DNA of 64,000 bases from Oreocharis arfaki (taxonomy: Eukaryota > Chordata > Aves > Passeriformes > Paramythiidae): positions 427,543 through 491,542 of the forward strand of contig VZRR01002857.1 in NCBI GenBank assembly GCA_013398015.1, written 5' to 3'. Shown one piece after another: positions 1 through 12,825 of this stretch (positions are counted from its first letter, which is position 1; each line of letters opens with the position of its first letter). The notes beneath the pieces are model-generated. The model saw only the letters and a list, made by a program, of their open reading frames with translations. It was not told the origin of the DNA and made no database searches. Made by a program: the position numbers and the translations under genes.

Positions 1-54
1 ACTGCACTTCCCCAGTGAAGTGAGCCCTCCATATTCTCTGCTGTGTCCGTGCAG

Positions 55-249
55 TCTGTCCCAGGTGACGCCAGCAGTGCTTGTCCGGAAGACCTGGATG
101 CCCTTCACATCTACAGCTGCGAGAAAAGAAGAAACAAAGAGGAGACATGGGAATGGTTCAGGATCCCTCCTAAAGGAAACAAGGCCCTAACTAAAGAAAT
201 AATTTGGGGATATGTATTTACACAATCCATTAATCATGGAAGTAAATAG
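55..249 (+). other. Possible exon, unassigned
   Basis: A pyrimidine-containing stretch ends in GTGCAG at 49-54, which is an acceptable splice acceptor. It is followed by an open frame of about 65 codons ending in TAG at 247-249. The first two thirds are richer in GC and CpG than the surroundings, and the predicted peptide is charged (ending ...NKEETWEWFRIPPKGNK before a weaker stretch). A GTAAAT at 240-245 could serve as a donor, giving an internal exon of 185 bases. I do not recognise the peptide, there is no in-frame ATG near the start, and no AATAAA follows closely. It could equally be a lncRNA exon or chance. Confidence is low. Confidence 0.2.
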
Positions 250-1009
250 AGTTTATTCTTGAATTTAAAGATGGGTTATTCTTTCTGAAGATTAATGTCC
301 CAAATCAGGCTCTCCTGAATTATAGTTGGGGTACTTGCTAGCAGTAGCCACAAAAATTCATCAGTGCACCTGTGATGAAGACTTACCAAGTTGTTTAAGT
401 ATACAAACAAATTTTTACTTATAAGCGAGTTAGGGTATTGTAACAAATGTAGCTATAAGCTGTATTGTGGAGATGAATCAAAGTTTCTAATACATGTGTT
501 CTATTCCTCCATGTCTGAAATACCTTAATAAGTCTAAAAATAGATTGGGAAACCTGGGCCCCCATTTTATGGCCTACAAAGTATATGGATAAGAGCATGG
601 GGTTTTTTTGTTGCTCAGCAATGCCGTTATGTATTTATGTATTTTATTAGTGAAAGAACAAGCTGAAAGGAAGTATATTTGTGACAAGAGGACTGTATTT
701 GTTTTATAATAGGTATATGTTTAACTTCTCTCATCAAGTATTTTTTGGCCTTTTTGATGTACATACTTATCCACTACCCTTTTGTGTTCCTTCCTTGCTT
801 TGTCGGATGTACTACTTGGTTTTTTTTTTTTTTTTCCCAGTACAGAACAATTTTGCACCAGATTTAGGATAATTTTTAATGGAAGCACAGCAGACAGAAT
901 GGGTATATCTGTGGGGATAAAGTTATCATGACATTAGGGCTCTTTGGAGCCATAAAAAGAAGAAGAAGGCCTACCCATAAGGTATGTGAGCAGTGTAGGA
1001 CATTTGAAT
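250..1009. other. Non-coding, no gene seen
   Basis: AT-rich unique-looking sequence. The only notable item is a 16-base T run at 820-835 immediately followed by CCCAG. That resembles a polypyrimidine tract plus acceptor, but no convincing open frame follows it. Confidence 0.5.
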
Positions 1010-1146
1010 GGGGCTTTGAGCAACCTGGTCTAGTGGAAGGTGTCCCTGCCATGGGTGGGGGGGATTGAAACTAAGTTATCTAGGTAGTCCCAACAAGGCA
1101 TCAGTCTCTTCCAACCCAAATCATTCTATGATTCCACATTTCTATG
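1010..1146 (+). repeat. CR1 LINE 3' tail fragment
   Basis: The stretch beginning GGGCTTTGAGCAACCTGGTC and the later CTTCCAACCCAAATCATTCTATG match the 3' untranslated tail of avian CR1 elements as I know them. The end carries three degenerate octamers, ATTCTATG, ATTCCACA and TTTCTATG, at 1123-1146, which is the CR1 terminal signature. The fragment is severely 5'-truncated, contains no ORF2 sequence, and is diverged in the middle (about 1065-1110). Confidence 0.85.
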
Positions 1147-4100
1147 AATCTGAGAAGAAAACTGCATACTGGGGAAGATGTCTGGAAGGTGCTAAGGTGC
1201 TCAAGATTCATAAATGGATCAAGGTACATTCAGTGGTGGGATTGATGTGGTGAGTTGAAGCCAAGCCAAGCTCATTGCAACAAGAAGGGCGATGGGGAAT
1301 ACATCTTTCTTACTGACTGTCTGAGGGAGAGAGCTGAGAAGCTCACTGAGAAAAGTAGGAGTATCAGCATCAGAAGCAGGACTGTCAGATAGCCCTTAGT
1401 CCCCAGCCTTTTGGTGAGTCATGCTGGAGAGGAGGTAATTGGTAGTAGCTGTGCTTTATTTAGTGACTTTAGTTACTGTGTGGAAACCACCACTAGTTTC
1501 TATTAAGAACATGTTGTTTAAGTGGGATTAAGAATTTAAAAGAAAGCTGCCTGGGCACCCAGCCAAACAGAAGATATCCATTTATAGCTTAGCAATGATG
1601 AGCCAACACTGGGAATTACTAGGCCAAGTTCCTCCACGATGTAAGCTAATATAAGCAAGCCTGAGGCCCTGGTGTATGAAATGAGGCTATGTTTCCCCAA
1701 AATGTAATGGATACAAAAAAAGCTCCTTGTTTTCGGCTTGTAGAGGTTCAGTATTAGCATAAGAAATTGGGGAATTCTGTCTGGATGGACATTTACCTGC
1801 TGAAAATAAGGTTCATACAAGGAAGATAGGCTGTCAAAGAGGCTGGTTTTTTGTTGCTTAGAAAATGAGAACTTGCTAAAAGCATGAAGCTCTGCAGTGT
1901 GAGAAATGTCAAGTAAGTATCCTCCACTCTTGTGTTACTAAGCTCATCAGGGAAGGGACTTGGTTTTGAAGATGTGTTATTTCTTTTTAAAGTGATGAAA
2001 CAGCTGGATGTCACTAGGTGAAGCTGTGCAATACGAAAAATACCTACAGCCAAAAAGGGTTTAACGTATAAAAATGTAGATATCTCTTTCTCCCCATTCT
2101 TATCACAGTTGATTCCCAGGCTTAGAGATTTAAATAGCTGCACTAGCTATTCACTAACTCATATAGGCATTTGCTTTACGTGTTGCCTCATTCAAAATTA
2201 GCTGTAGTTTCTTGCCCACTGATTTCCTAGTATCTTGGGAAATCATAACGCACTCAAAAATACTATGTTTTCTTTCTCGGCTCTAAGCTGATGATATTAT
2301 CCTGAATTAATTAATTCTCTGAAAGCTTGAGAGCTGTGCAGTGGCTTGCCTAAAATTGTATAAATGGTCCCAGACATTGTCTGGAAACTGTCTGATGTCC
2401 CTACCAATCAGAAGGTGATTTATGTCTATAAAGTTCTGGATTGCTCTCAGTTTAAAGGAACTTCAAAGACCTCAGTGATCTCTGGGGACAAAGTTACATC
2501 CTTGTGACTTGATACACCAGCTGAAGAAAAGTTGATATAGCATGGAAATATATTGTCAAAGACCTATCCATTATTTACTGTTGATCAATGCTGAAAGTTG
2601 AAGTTTAAAAGTTGAGGTCAACAGTTCTTTGATATTTAATGGAAAACAATCAGAAGAGTTGGAGCTGGAAGCAAAAGAGGTTCATTTGATGAAACACCAA
2701 TTGATCACTCCGTGACTTCTCCCTTTGGGAGTGGTTGTGTGACAGAAGTTTGATTCATCATCTGTCCTGTGCAGATGGGGAGTAGTGAATGCTTTGTTGT
2801 GTTCACCTTTATTTGATTGAGCACTGGGGATTACTAGGTCATATGGAAGGAGCAGACAGGAGTGTAAACAGTCGAGAAGATGTATGGCATTGTGGCTACT
2901 CTCTCAGATGGACTTGAATATTTAGCTCTAATTCTGATTACATGGGGTTTAATGCAATGTCATGAACAGAATAATCTCTGTGTGTGAAAGAGATGGTACC
3001 CTCTGTATCATGGGGAATGCCGTGGCAGGAAAAGCAACAGGTGACTCACCATCCTTTGAGTGAGTACCAGCCTCCATGACAGCCTCATGCACTGGGAATT
3101 TTTAGTTTGCTGACCTACTTTCCATAAATTACTTTACTTCCTCAAAAATAAAGTGGCTCTGTGAGGAAAAGTGGAAGAGGAAAGCACAGAATGTCTAATG
3201 TTGTGACAAAAGACTCCAAACAACCGGTGTCTGTGATTATATGGAAGTATATACTTATACATGGAAGCATATGCTATGCTTATAGTGGAAGTCTTTGGGA
3301 ACTGTGTACAGAACCTGAGCTAGATCATAGAGAACCTCTACAAGCTGACAACAGGTATATCGAGAGCAGACAGGAGCGATGAGGCCATTTGGTAGCATTT
3401 GGAGAGAGTGAGAGGTGGGTATTGCTGAACTACGTGCAGCGGGGTAGCTGCTGGGTGCCTGAGATACGCTGGCTTGCTCGAGGGCTTTCCTGCTGGGCAC
3501 AGCACACACTCACTTTGTCAGCTGCTGCAGTAACAGCGAGAGAGATTCAATGAAGCAGCGAAGCAAAAATCTGGCAAAAGAGCTAGGAACAGTGTAGTTT
3601 TCTGTTTTCCAGGCTCTTGATGATATTTTAAGTATTAAAGGGTAATTAAATGGCTGAAATTTTAGGAGGAAAGGAAACATTTAAGGGCATTTTTAAAAAT
3701 AGCTTTCTGCAGAACAAGGGCTGTGTACTTCATACACCTTTGGAATAGAGATTTCAGCATCATCAGTAAGACTTCTACAGTATTTCAAGGCACACTGCTT
3801 TGTTTAAAAAAGATCTATTTGAGGTGAGATAATTCTCTTTCAGATAACTTACCTTAGAATATAAGAAGTGTGGTTGAAAATTTGGCATTTTCCATTTTAT
3901 TTCTGTCATCAATCCCACAAGGATATTGGTGTAAAATACATGAGATTCTAGGTGCTTTTTAGTCTGGTCTGGACCTGCACGTGCAATCATAAACAAAATT
4001 ACACTTTTAATACTATAATATCAGATACTCTTTTGCTTGCTAATTTTTGCAAAATTATGCCCTTGAGGATGAGTGAAGTTAATCATATTTGGTTTAAGAG

Positions 4101-5744
4101 ACAACAGAAATTCATGTCTGATATTGGAGCTATTAATGATATCTAATTAATATACCCATTAAAAGTTTGCAAGATTAATCTAGCAAGTAAATTGTAAGCA
4201 AGTTTAAATTGAAATTTTTTCTAAAATTGGTTTTCCAGACTTTAGGAAAGGATTTTAAATAGAGTACAGTTAATAAGAAATCACAGGCAGTATTATTTGC
4301 ATGAAGAAGAAGGCTGAGGGACTGATAACAGGATCCTAAAGATTTAGGATTTTTTTTTTGCCTTAGCAGTGTGACTGTAACCCTTCGTGGTTTTAATGAA
4401 TAATTCTTACAATATGTTGACTAAATGCATTAAATTTCTAGGTCCTGGATTGGTTCAGCTGAGAAGCTGCCCATGCTGTAGAAAGAACTGGTTATCTGGC
4501 TTGAATCGCTCACAGAAAGAATGCCATCCTCTCCAGAAGGTCATGGGGGAGAGAGCAAGGGTTGAAGGGAAGGAGAAAAAGGAAGATCACTGAGATTGTG
4601 GCCAAGCTCCTCAGTAAATACCAGAGCCGGGTGGCATGGACTGGGTTGTGCACACCCTGTTTATGGAGAGCTCCCTGCAGACTTACACAGCATTTTTTTC
4701 TCTTTTGGGCATCACAGGGTCTCATGACATCATTGTTGGTTTTGTGTGTAATTTTTTTCTGTTCAAAGATTCTGGAAAAGCTGGGAGGGCTTTGTTGCTG
4801 CCAGTTACTGAAATGTTTTCTGGCATGAAATTGAAGATATTTGTTACACGTATGGATGCAGCTTGTGGGCATGCTGGAGTGTTTCAGATAGCAACATCCA
4901 AAGTTGTTGAAGACTTCGGGTAACCTGTTCACAAATAGATATGGCAATTCAGACACCGAGAATCTTTGTACAGTGAAGGGTGAATATATTTTACATCTAG
5001 AGGTGGCAGAACTGAGAGGCTGCTTAAGCCAGAAAGAAATTCTGAGGATAGATGTGTTTGTTTATTTTCAGATTTAGAAATTTTCTGGAGGGTGAGGTAA
5101 AGACTTGTGTGTTGATAAAGCTGGGATTTTATGGTTGAAACTGAATTACTCAAATTGTTTCTGTGAATATGAACCCCTGATTTACTTTTTTAGGTCTAAC
5201 AGTGACCAAGCAGTTAGTTTTACCTTGACAAACATAAGAATTGCAAATTAAAATGCTTGTTTGTACATAAACACTGGCATGGCATGAGACTAATTTGTGA
5301 AGTCTCAGGCATGGGGAGGAGATGGATTGCAAGATTTGCAGCTTGGCTAGATTGGCCTGTGGGCACACACAAAGTGATGTGATTTAATTTGGTGGCTACA
5401 GCACAAAAGCCGGCGGCCTCTCAAGTGTTCAGCTGCATTTCCGAGGGAAAGCTTATTTGCGCTTAAGTACCAGATTTGGTTTCTTGTTGGGGTTTTCTTG
5501 ACAAATGTAAATTTTGTGTATGTAGCTCCATGCGATGTAGTTATGGCTGCACAGAGAGTCACGGAGACCTGAATCCCTTCCTAGAGGCGTAGTTATTTGG
5601 CTGTAACTTACTCATGCCCAAACCCACTGGAATAATTGGAATGTCTTTTTGTGCTAGACAATTGAGTAGCTGAGGTGAATGACTTCAGTACCAATGTGAT
5701 CCGTGGTGGGGCACTTTAGGGCAGTGCACAGGGAGGACTCCTAA
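1147..5744. other. Non-coding span, no gene seen
   Basis: No recognisable repeat, RNA gene or coding exon. Several ORFs of 60-150 codons occur on both strands, but they overlap each other, often begin with non-ATG codons, and show no recognisable domain. A slightly more CpG-containing patch at about 3340-3550 has no associated frame that I trust. Confidence 0.5.
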
Positions 5745-6565
5745 ACTCGAGAAACAGAAGGATCTGGAAAGACTGGACCAAAGGACAAAGGCAACAATAT
5801 GATGTTCAACAAGGCCAAATGCTGGGTTCTGCACTTGGGTCACAACAACCCCATGCATTGCCACAGGCTGGGAAAGAGTGGCTGGAAATCTGCCCAGCAG
5901 ATAAGGACCTGGGGGTGCTGGCTGGCAGCGGCTGGACATGAGCCGGTGTGTGCCCAGGTGGGCAAGAAGGCCAGTGGCATCCAGTGTGTATCAGCAATAG
6001 TGTGGCCAGCAGGACCAGAGCAGTGATTGTCCCCCTGTACTTGGAACTCGTGAGGCCACATCTCCAATCCAGTTTTGGGTCCCTCACTTGGAGAAAGACA
6101 CTGAGGTGCCTGGAGTGTGTCCAGAGAAGGGCAGTGGAGCTGGTGAAGGTTCTGGAGCACAAGTCTGATGAGGAATGGTTGAGACAGCTGGGGGTGTTTA
6201 GCCTGGAGAAAAGGAGGCTTGGGGGGACCTTATCACTCTGTACAGCTGCCTGAAAGGAGGGTGTGGTGACGTGGAGGTCCGTGTCTTCTGTCAAGTGACA
6301 AGTAACAGGATAAGAAGAAATGTCCACAAGTTGTGCCAGGGAAAGTTTAGGTTGGATTTTAGAAAAAAATTCTTCACCAGCAGGGTTGTCAAGCATTGGA
6401 CCAGGCTGCCCAGGGAAGTGGTTGAGTGACCATCCCTGGAGGTATTTTAGATATGTGTGGATGTGGCACTGAGGTATGTGGTTTAATGTTGGATAATGCT
6501 GGGTTAATGGTTGGACTTGATGATCTTAAAGGTCTTTTCCAAGCCAAACATGCTCTGCTTCTATG
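5745..6565 (+). repeat. CR1 LINE, 5'-truncated, with ORF2 C-terminal remnant
   Basis: This is a 3' portion of a CR1 non-LTR retrotransposon. Translation shows pieces of the ORF2 C-terminus in order: FNKAKCWVLHLGHNNPMH near 5802, SNSVASRTRAVIVPLYLELV near 5995, and VQRRAVELV..LEHKSDEEW..LGVFSLEKRRLGG to about 6230. These lie in different frames or are broken by stops, so the copy is dead. The 3' untranslated segment has the typical GGTTGGACTTGATGATCTTAAAGG and ends in degenerate octamers ATGCTCTG and CTTCTATG at 6550-6565. The catalytic reverse-transcriptase and endonuclease regions are absent because of 5' truncation. The long open frame on the opposite strand (5806-6396) is an antisense by-product. 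Confidence 0.95.
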
Positions 6566-9500
6566 AACTTTGTGTTATACAATTGCACACGACTAAAACT
6601 TGTGGTTTAACGATTATTGCACCTTCTGCGGCACATTAGTAATTGAGCGAAAAAGCTCATACAATGGGCACACTCAGAGTCTAATTAAAGGAACTGGCAA
6701 CGTGTCATTGCAGCAATTTTACTTACCATTGCTTTTGATACTGTCAGTGCAGGCTCACATCACAGCTGAAATAGTGGTAACATGTAGTTTTCAGGAGAAA
6801 CAATTTTTTGGCATGCTGTAGCCCAGCTGCTTGAACTGGTCTTTACAATGCATTAGGGCAAGGTTAGAAGCTTTTAGTGACATCTTGCCAAAATTACCAC
6901 ATTACAAAATTTCAGACACTTCTCAATTTGTAGATGTACAAGTGGGTGAAATGAAATATGAGTAAATCCTATGAAGATACTCATTTATTTAATAAGACAA
7001 TTATATTAGCTAGGGGCTGCCAAGGTGTAACAGGCTAGAAGTGGGTCTTTTTTAAAATGCAGCTTTCGCCAGGGATTTGGGGAAGATTGGGAATATTACC
7101 CTGATTTCTAGCAACCTATATTTTCTTTTGCTCAGGTCCCTACTAACACATGCATTTTGTTTCAATCAGTGTGCCTTTCATGTCACATGTTGATAAAATT
7201 ATACCAACTATGTAGGACTGCATTTATGAAATTCCAGATTTTCAGCTATTATGTTGTACTGTAACAGTACCTGGACAGGAAGGGATTCATGCTTATGGAA
7301 ATAGTCTTTTTTTTTAGCTACATGTCTCCAAACTTCCCTGAAAAACCTGGAAAGAGTTTGTTTTAACCACATAGAGTTCTCCTTCAACACTCTGTATATC
7401 TCTGTGTACTTGGAGATATTTGTTATATTATCATTATTAGTGACAATACTACTGAACAGGTGTTTTAGAATTAGTTAAAACCCAAGAGGAATTAGAAAGG
7501 AAAATCCTTTCACAGAGCCATTCTTAGTGTAGTATAATTTCATAGTTTAAAAATATCAGCCAAATTTAGTTTTACAGTGATTGAAAACTGGAATATATCT
7601 GTGCATTTTGGAAATAATTTATTTGTACAATGTTAGGCCAATTATTTTTAATAACGATCTAAAGATTTCAGCATGAATTATCTGTAGGAAGTCCAAAAGC
7701 TGATGAGTTGCATCTGCTTTTCTTTCCGTTGTTTTACTATAACTTATTTAATACTAATTTGAAGGTAGGCAATGTAAGGTAGAAAATAGGGGGTGTTAGA
7801 GATTTTTCAGAAATTGTTTGATTTTTTTTTAGCAGCATCTGCCTTAGAGAACATAAAGCACTCTGTAATCTATATTGTACCTGAACATTGATTGCATCAT
7901 GTTAAACTGGGTTTATGTTATTAAAGAAGATGACAAAAATAAGTAACTATGTTCATCTCATATAAACCCAAATCAAAGATTTTCTTTTAATATCAATGTA
8001 TCTGATGCTGGTCTAAGTAGAAGGAAAGATAATAATTTGCATATTTTAATCTGGAGGTTAGGGACCCCTGTCAGAGTAACAGCCTGGTCTGGGTCAGCCA
8101 GAAGAAATAGATAGGAGAAAAATAATTGAAAAAGCAGTTTGCTACAAAATGAAATTTGTCTCATTGTCACTTAAGGTTGTCTTCATGCCTGTCTGTAGGC
8201 GAGAGGTCAGCCTGGAAGTGAAGGAGGGTAGGGAGCAAATACGTCTCACAAAGGACCAAAAGACAATTTTCTTTCCTTAGTAACAAGAGCAATTGTAATA
8301 TATATTTATGAAGATCCCACTTGGCATATCCCCATTACAAAATCCAGGCATCCTTTTACTAGCAGCACTGCAGGCAGCAGGTATATCTAAAGGTTGTCCT
8401 CAAAGACGAGCTGTGTACAGAGCATGAGAAGCACTTAATGAAATAACTCACTACGACATATTGATTTTGAAGGCAAGAGGGCAGGAAAGGATTTTCAGCA
8501 AAATTAAGACTTCTCAACTGAAACAGCTGCAGTGGTGGGGCTCGTGTAAGATCTTTGTCAGGAGCAAGGGTAAGCTGTAAGTTTTCTCTTTTTTGAGCTT
8601 ACTAGGATGTCAAATGTAAAACAGCAATGTGAACTTTTGTTCTTGGACCAGCTATAAATTCCACTGTCCCACAATATTGCTGAGGGGACAGTAACCGTGT
8701 GGAAGACCTCCATATGAACTGTGGTTACTGTGCTTGTATGCATATGCTTAAATCCTACTCAGTATCATGTGTTTTCACTTGAGTTTTGCATTAACCAGAC
8801 CATGGCAAGAGTAAGAGATGAGAGCAGGGCAATGTTAATTTAAACTGGGTGGGTTTTAGGGAAGATTCTCATCTTGGCCTGACATCTGTCATAAGAAACA
8901 GGAAAACTCCTGTTTTCTGCATGAATAGGCCAGGGACACGGCCTCTGAGTGTTGCAGGATCCTGCGTCTATAAAAGACTGGAGTGATATGCCTCTCTTCA
9001 GAAAGGATTTGCCTCCCTTGTTGATTCCTCTGCTAGTCATGGGGGCTGAGTGTGTCTGTTCATGAACAATGAGGCAGATCAAAAATTAGCAAATGTATCA
9101 GTGTGTGGTCTCTTAATCATGAAGGCTCCTGAATTATTATACAATGCACTTTGTTTTCAGTTTTTAGAGTCTCTATTCGTATTGGTCCCCAGAAAAGAGA
9201 GACTTTCTGACCATATTTTACCACAGATTGGTTTGAAAAGATGAAGTGGATCCTCTAAAGTTGTGTGATTAAGCAGAGGTATTAGCAGGACAAGCAGTTT
9301 CAGCCTTCCTTTTCACATGAACTAAAGAAATCACTTTACATCAGCATGGAAGACAGAAAGAGTAACTCCAGAATGAATATGCTGAACTAGGAAAATCTTG
9401 GGGAGAAAAAGGCAGGAAGGCTTCTAGTTACATTGAAGAGGAAAGTGGAAGTGTTGTTATTTTGGAAAATTCTTTTGGACACGTAAAGTCAGAAAAATGT

Positions 9501-12274
9501 CTGGTGAAGAGAGAGCATTGCAGGTGAGCATCCAGTTCTCCTGTGAGATTTGTTTCATTTGAGATGCTTCTGGGAAGAAGAACTCTATTTGCCTCAGAAA
9601 AAGTTGTTGTTACAGTAAAAGCAATGATAATACATTCGGTGGCAGAATGAGACAAGTGAGATGAGAGTGACATTGTGTCAACCATGGCAGAAGTGCAGAA
9701 TATTGGGTCTGGCCCCAAATGTCGATGACTGAAATATGATTGATTACACACTAAGTTGGCAGTGTGTCTTTAACAGTTTAACCTATCTGTATGTATGAGC
9801 AGCTGACAATTTTTACTCTTCTTTTCCTTGCCTTGGTAGAGAGGGAGAAATTTTATTCCCCCTATGTTCACCCATACCTAGGTAATGAGTGAGATCAGAA
9901 TTCAGTAGCAAACAGGAACTGTAGTCCTGGTTCCCGAGGAACAGTGCCTTTAATGTTGGGCCAGTCTTCCTCAGTGTGTGCATATGTGTCCATTGGTAGC
10001 TTAGGATTGAAGCACAATTGGTAGAATTCTACTCTGGGCAATCAAATCTGAACTGATCAAATAAGCAGCAAAGCAGGATCCTAGTCTGATGGAACAGCAG
10101 TATCATGACGGTATGCATGTATTGCCTCTTGCAGTATCATGACCAAGGATCAAAAAGAGGATTGCGTTGCTGATGCAGTTATCATCTTCCTTTATCTCCC
10201 TCCCCCAAAACCCTTGTTCCATTTTGTCATGCTATGAATAAATGCTGGGCTGGCTCACAGGATTAGCCCTGGGATGCTCAGTTCGGCCTAGGTAGGCTGC
10301 TCTGCTTCAGTTTTGCTTGGTAGTGTGGCAACCATTTCTCTCTTCTGTCTTGTTCACCAGCCTGTTGCAAAATGAATTTGCATCATTTTCCATGCTGCAA
10401 AGATCATCCCTGGTAAGTGCTGTGGTAGATTATGCACACCCATGAGTCACCGAATGTCTCCTGTACGTGTCTAATATCTTCCTGTCTTGCTAAGCTGCAC
10501 TTGTGTTTAGTTCCATTTCAGGACAAATCTGTACTAAGTCTGAATAGTTATACCAGTGTGTTGTAATGGCAAATGCCTTCACGATTGCAGTGCTTTTACA
10601 TGGGCAAAATTGCAGCACTGCCAAGACTTATTCAAGCTTCCCCAGCACTCCCCTGAGTATTTGTAGCTGTGTTAGCCAAAACATGCTTTTAATAGCATAT
10701 GTTCTTATAAACTTTTTTTTGGTACAGTTTTGTTTTGTTGGTATGAAAACAAGAAACCTTTGACCAACTGATGTTTGCCAGCAAAATATGTAATGTAATA
10801 CCATCTTCATCTGCAGGAATCACAAATGAAACATAGCTTTTCAGTGTAGAGTGTAGATAATCACCTGTGTAACTTTTTAAAACACTGGAAAATACTTACT
10901 ATATTCATAAATTTTTTACTGTGGTGCACAATGCATGCCTCTGTTTTTCTATACAGTTTCAAAGGATAGTATAGACCTTTAATTTTGTTTCATTGCTTTA
11001 CCTCCCTGCTCCAGAAAAACATGTACCAAACCTCACACTTCCAAAGAGGCAAACACAAATCCAGAGGATAGCCTTCAACTGTCTTTACAGATCTTTGTTC
11101 TGAGTAAAGAATACAGGTTTTCAGTGATGGCAACCTTCACTGTAGAAGATGAGCTAATCAAACAAGTGAATTCTGGTTTAATCATAATACCACAAATCTA
11201 TTGGAAACAGAGCGCTTAGGTTTACCCTAAGCTGCTCTGGGCAGCAGGCAGCATTCTAAGACATTTTTACCTTATTTATTTACCAACCAAATGTTTATAT
11301 TGCACAACTGTCTTTGACTAGTAATGTGGCTAGTGATGCTCAGCTTCAGAGTATTTATGTCCAGTGAATGAGGCAACAGAACATCCCCCAGCATTTCACC
11401 ACTTCAGATGACGTATTTATAAATGGGGTGATGCGGTTCAAAGGGAATGTGTCACAATAGAGCGAGATCTGACATATGTTCTAAAATGGAAATTAAAAAA
11501 ATGTCTGCATGCAGAGAGTAGCAAGAGATTTGCTGTTTATAGCAGAACATTGCTTCAGGGTTAAAATTTCCACATTACATGTTGGCTACACTTCTGGTAG
11601 GAATTCCTAGCGCAGCTGCAAATTCCTGCCCACCTCCCCAGCTGTCTCTGCCAGTACTCTTTGTGTCATTTGGATAAAATGAATACCTGACTCATTTGTT
11701 TTTGTGCTATACTGTCACAGTACCCCATCTATAAGGCCCCTCCCATGACAGGCTTTTCAGTAGGCAGGCATACATTGGAAGTTTGCTGGATTTGATGTGA
11801 TTTCTTGGAATGGAAGACCAGAAGTCAGCACTATGCACAGCTGTGAGGAGCTCATGCTGTGTGCCCTGATTATCCAGCAGGTAATGGAGAAAACCAGCTT
11901 ATTCTGGAAGCATGAATGGAAGGCTGGAGAGACTGGTTGGGTGATAACTGATGAAGTTCAAGTTCTTTCATTATTCTGATTTTTACATATTTCAATAAGC
12001 AGAGCACTTAAGAAATTATCAGTGCATTGAATAAACATATTATACCAGACCAGCACATTCAGATGATACCTGGCTCACTATCCACCTGAACTAAGGTTAC
12101 AGAAAGATAGACTACTGGGGAAAACCGGAATTTCCTTGTGACAGAATGGTTCTCATTAGAAAAGACCAGCTAGTTGCAAAAAAACCCTGCACCGCTCCCT
12201 CTTCCCCCAGTAATGTCTCAGTTTTAATACAAATCTGCACTAGTGGAATGTTTGGCTACAGAATAAAATTTTGG
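6566..12274. other. Non-coding span, no gene seen
   Basis: AT-rich unique-looking DNA without a recognisable repeat or exon. ORFs are short and scattered. A 13-base direct repeat GCAGTATCATGAC occurs at 10097-10109 and 10131-10143, probably a small local duplication. Confidence 0.5.
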
Positions 12275-12825
12275 CACAAAATAATGAGTCAGAGATTAAA
12301 AACCTTGTGTTTGGTAAATTTTCTGTTTTCATGTCCCATGGACTGATCTTGAAACTGCTTATTAGCTGGTTTCTGCTTCCACCCCACAATAAATGAGTGG
12401 GAGCTGTTTCTATAAGAGAGGGAGTAAACAGGTTCTTATATTTAGTGAAATGCAAACTCATGGCAGCATATGACATTCCAATGCAAAAGAAAATTAACCC
12501 TGTGAGTTGAAAAAACAAGGAACTCTCCTTGTAATGTACTTTATAGAGGCAGATCCCTAGAAAAGCCGTGTTACACCACTTATCATACTTGTGGTAAAAA
12601 CAGGATCTAAGAAGATGAGATGGACGGAACATTTGTAGAGGCAAATGAAGGCAATAACCTCTCCCTATGATTTTTTTCTTGTAATTTCCTCTGTAGCATT
12701 CTATACTTGCTTCCCCTTGCACCTTCACAGAAAATGAAGGAAGTACAGACTATGAGGTGAGGAAAATGAAGGATGTAGACTCTGAGGTAGGGTAAAATTG
12801 GTTGAATTGATGGGCTCAGTGTTTT

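Noticed and set aside
4510..4956. 148-codon minus-strand ORF
   Set aside because: It begins with GTG, overlaps two plus-strand frames of similar size, and shows no domain or splice context.
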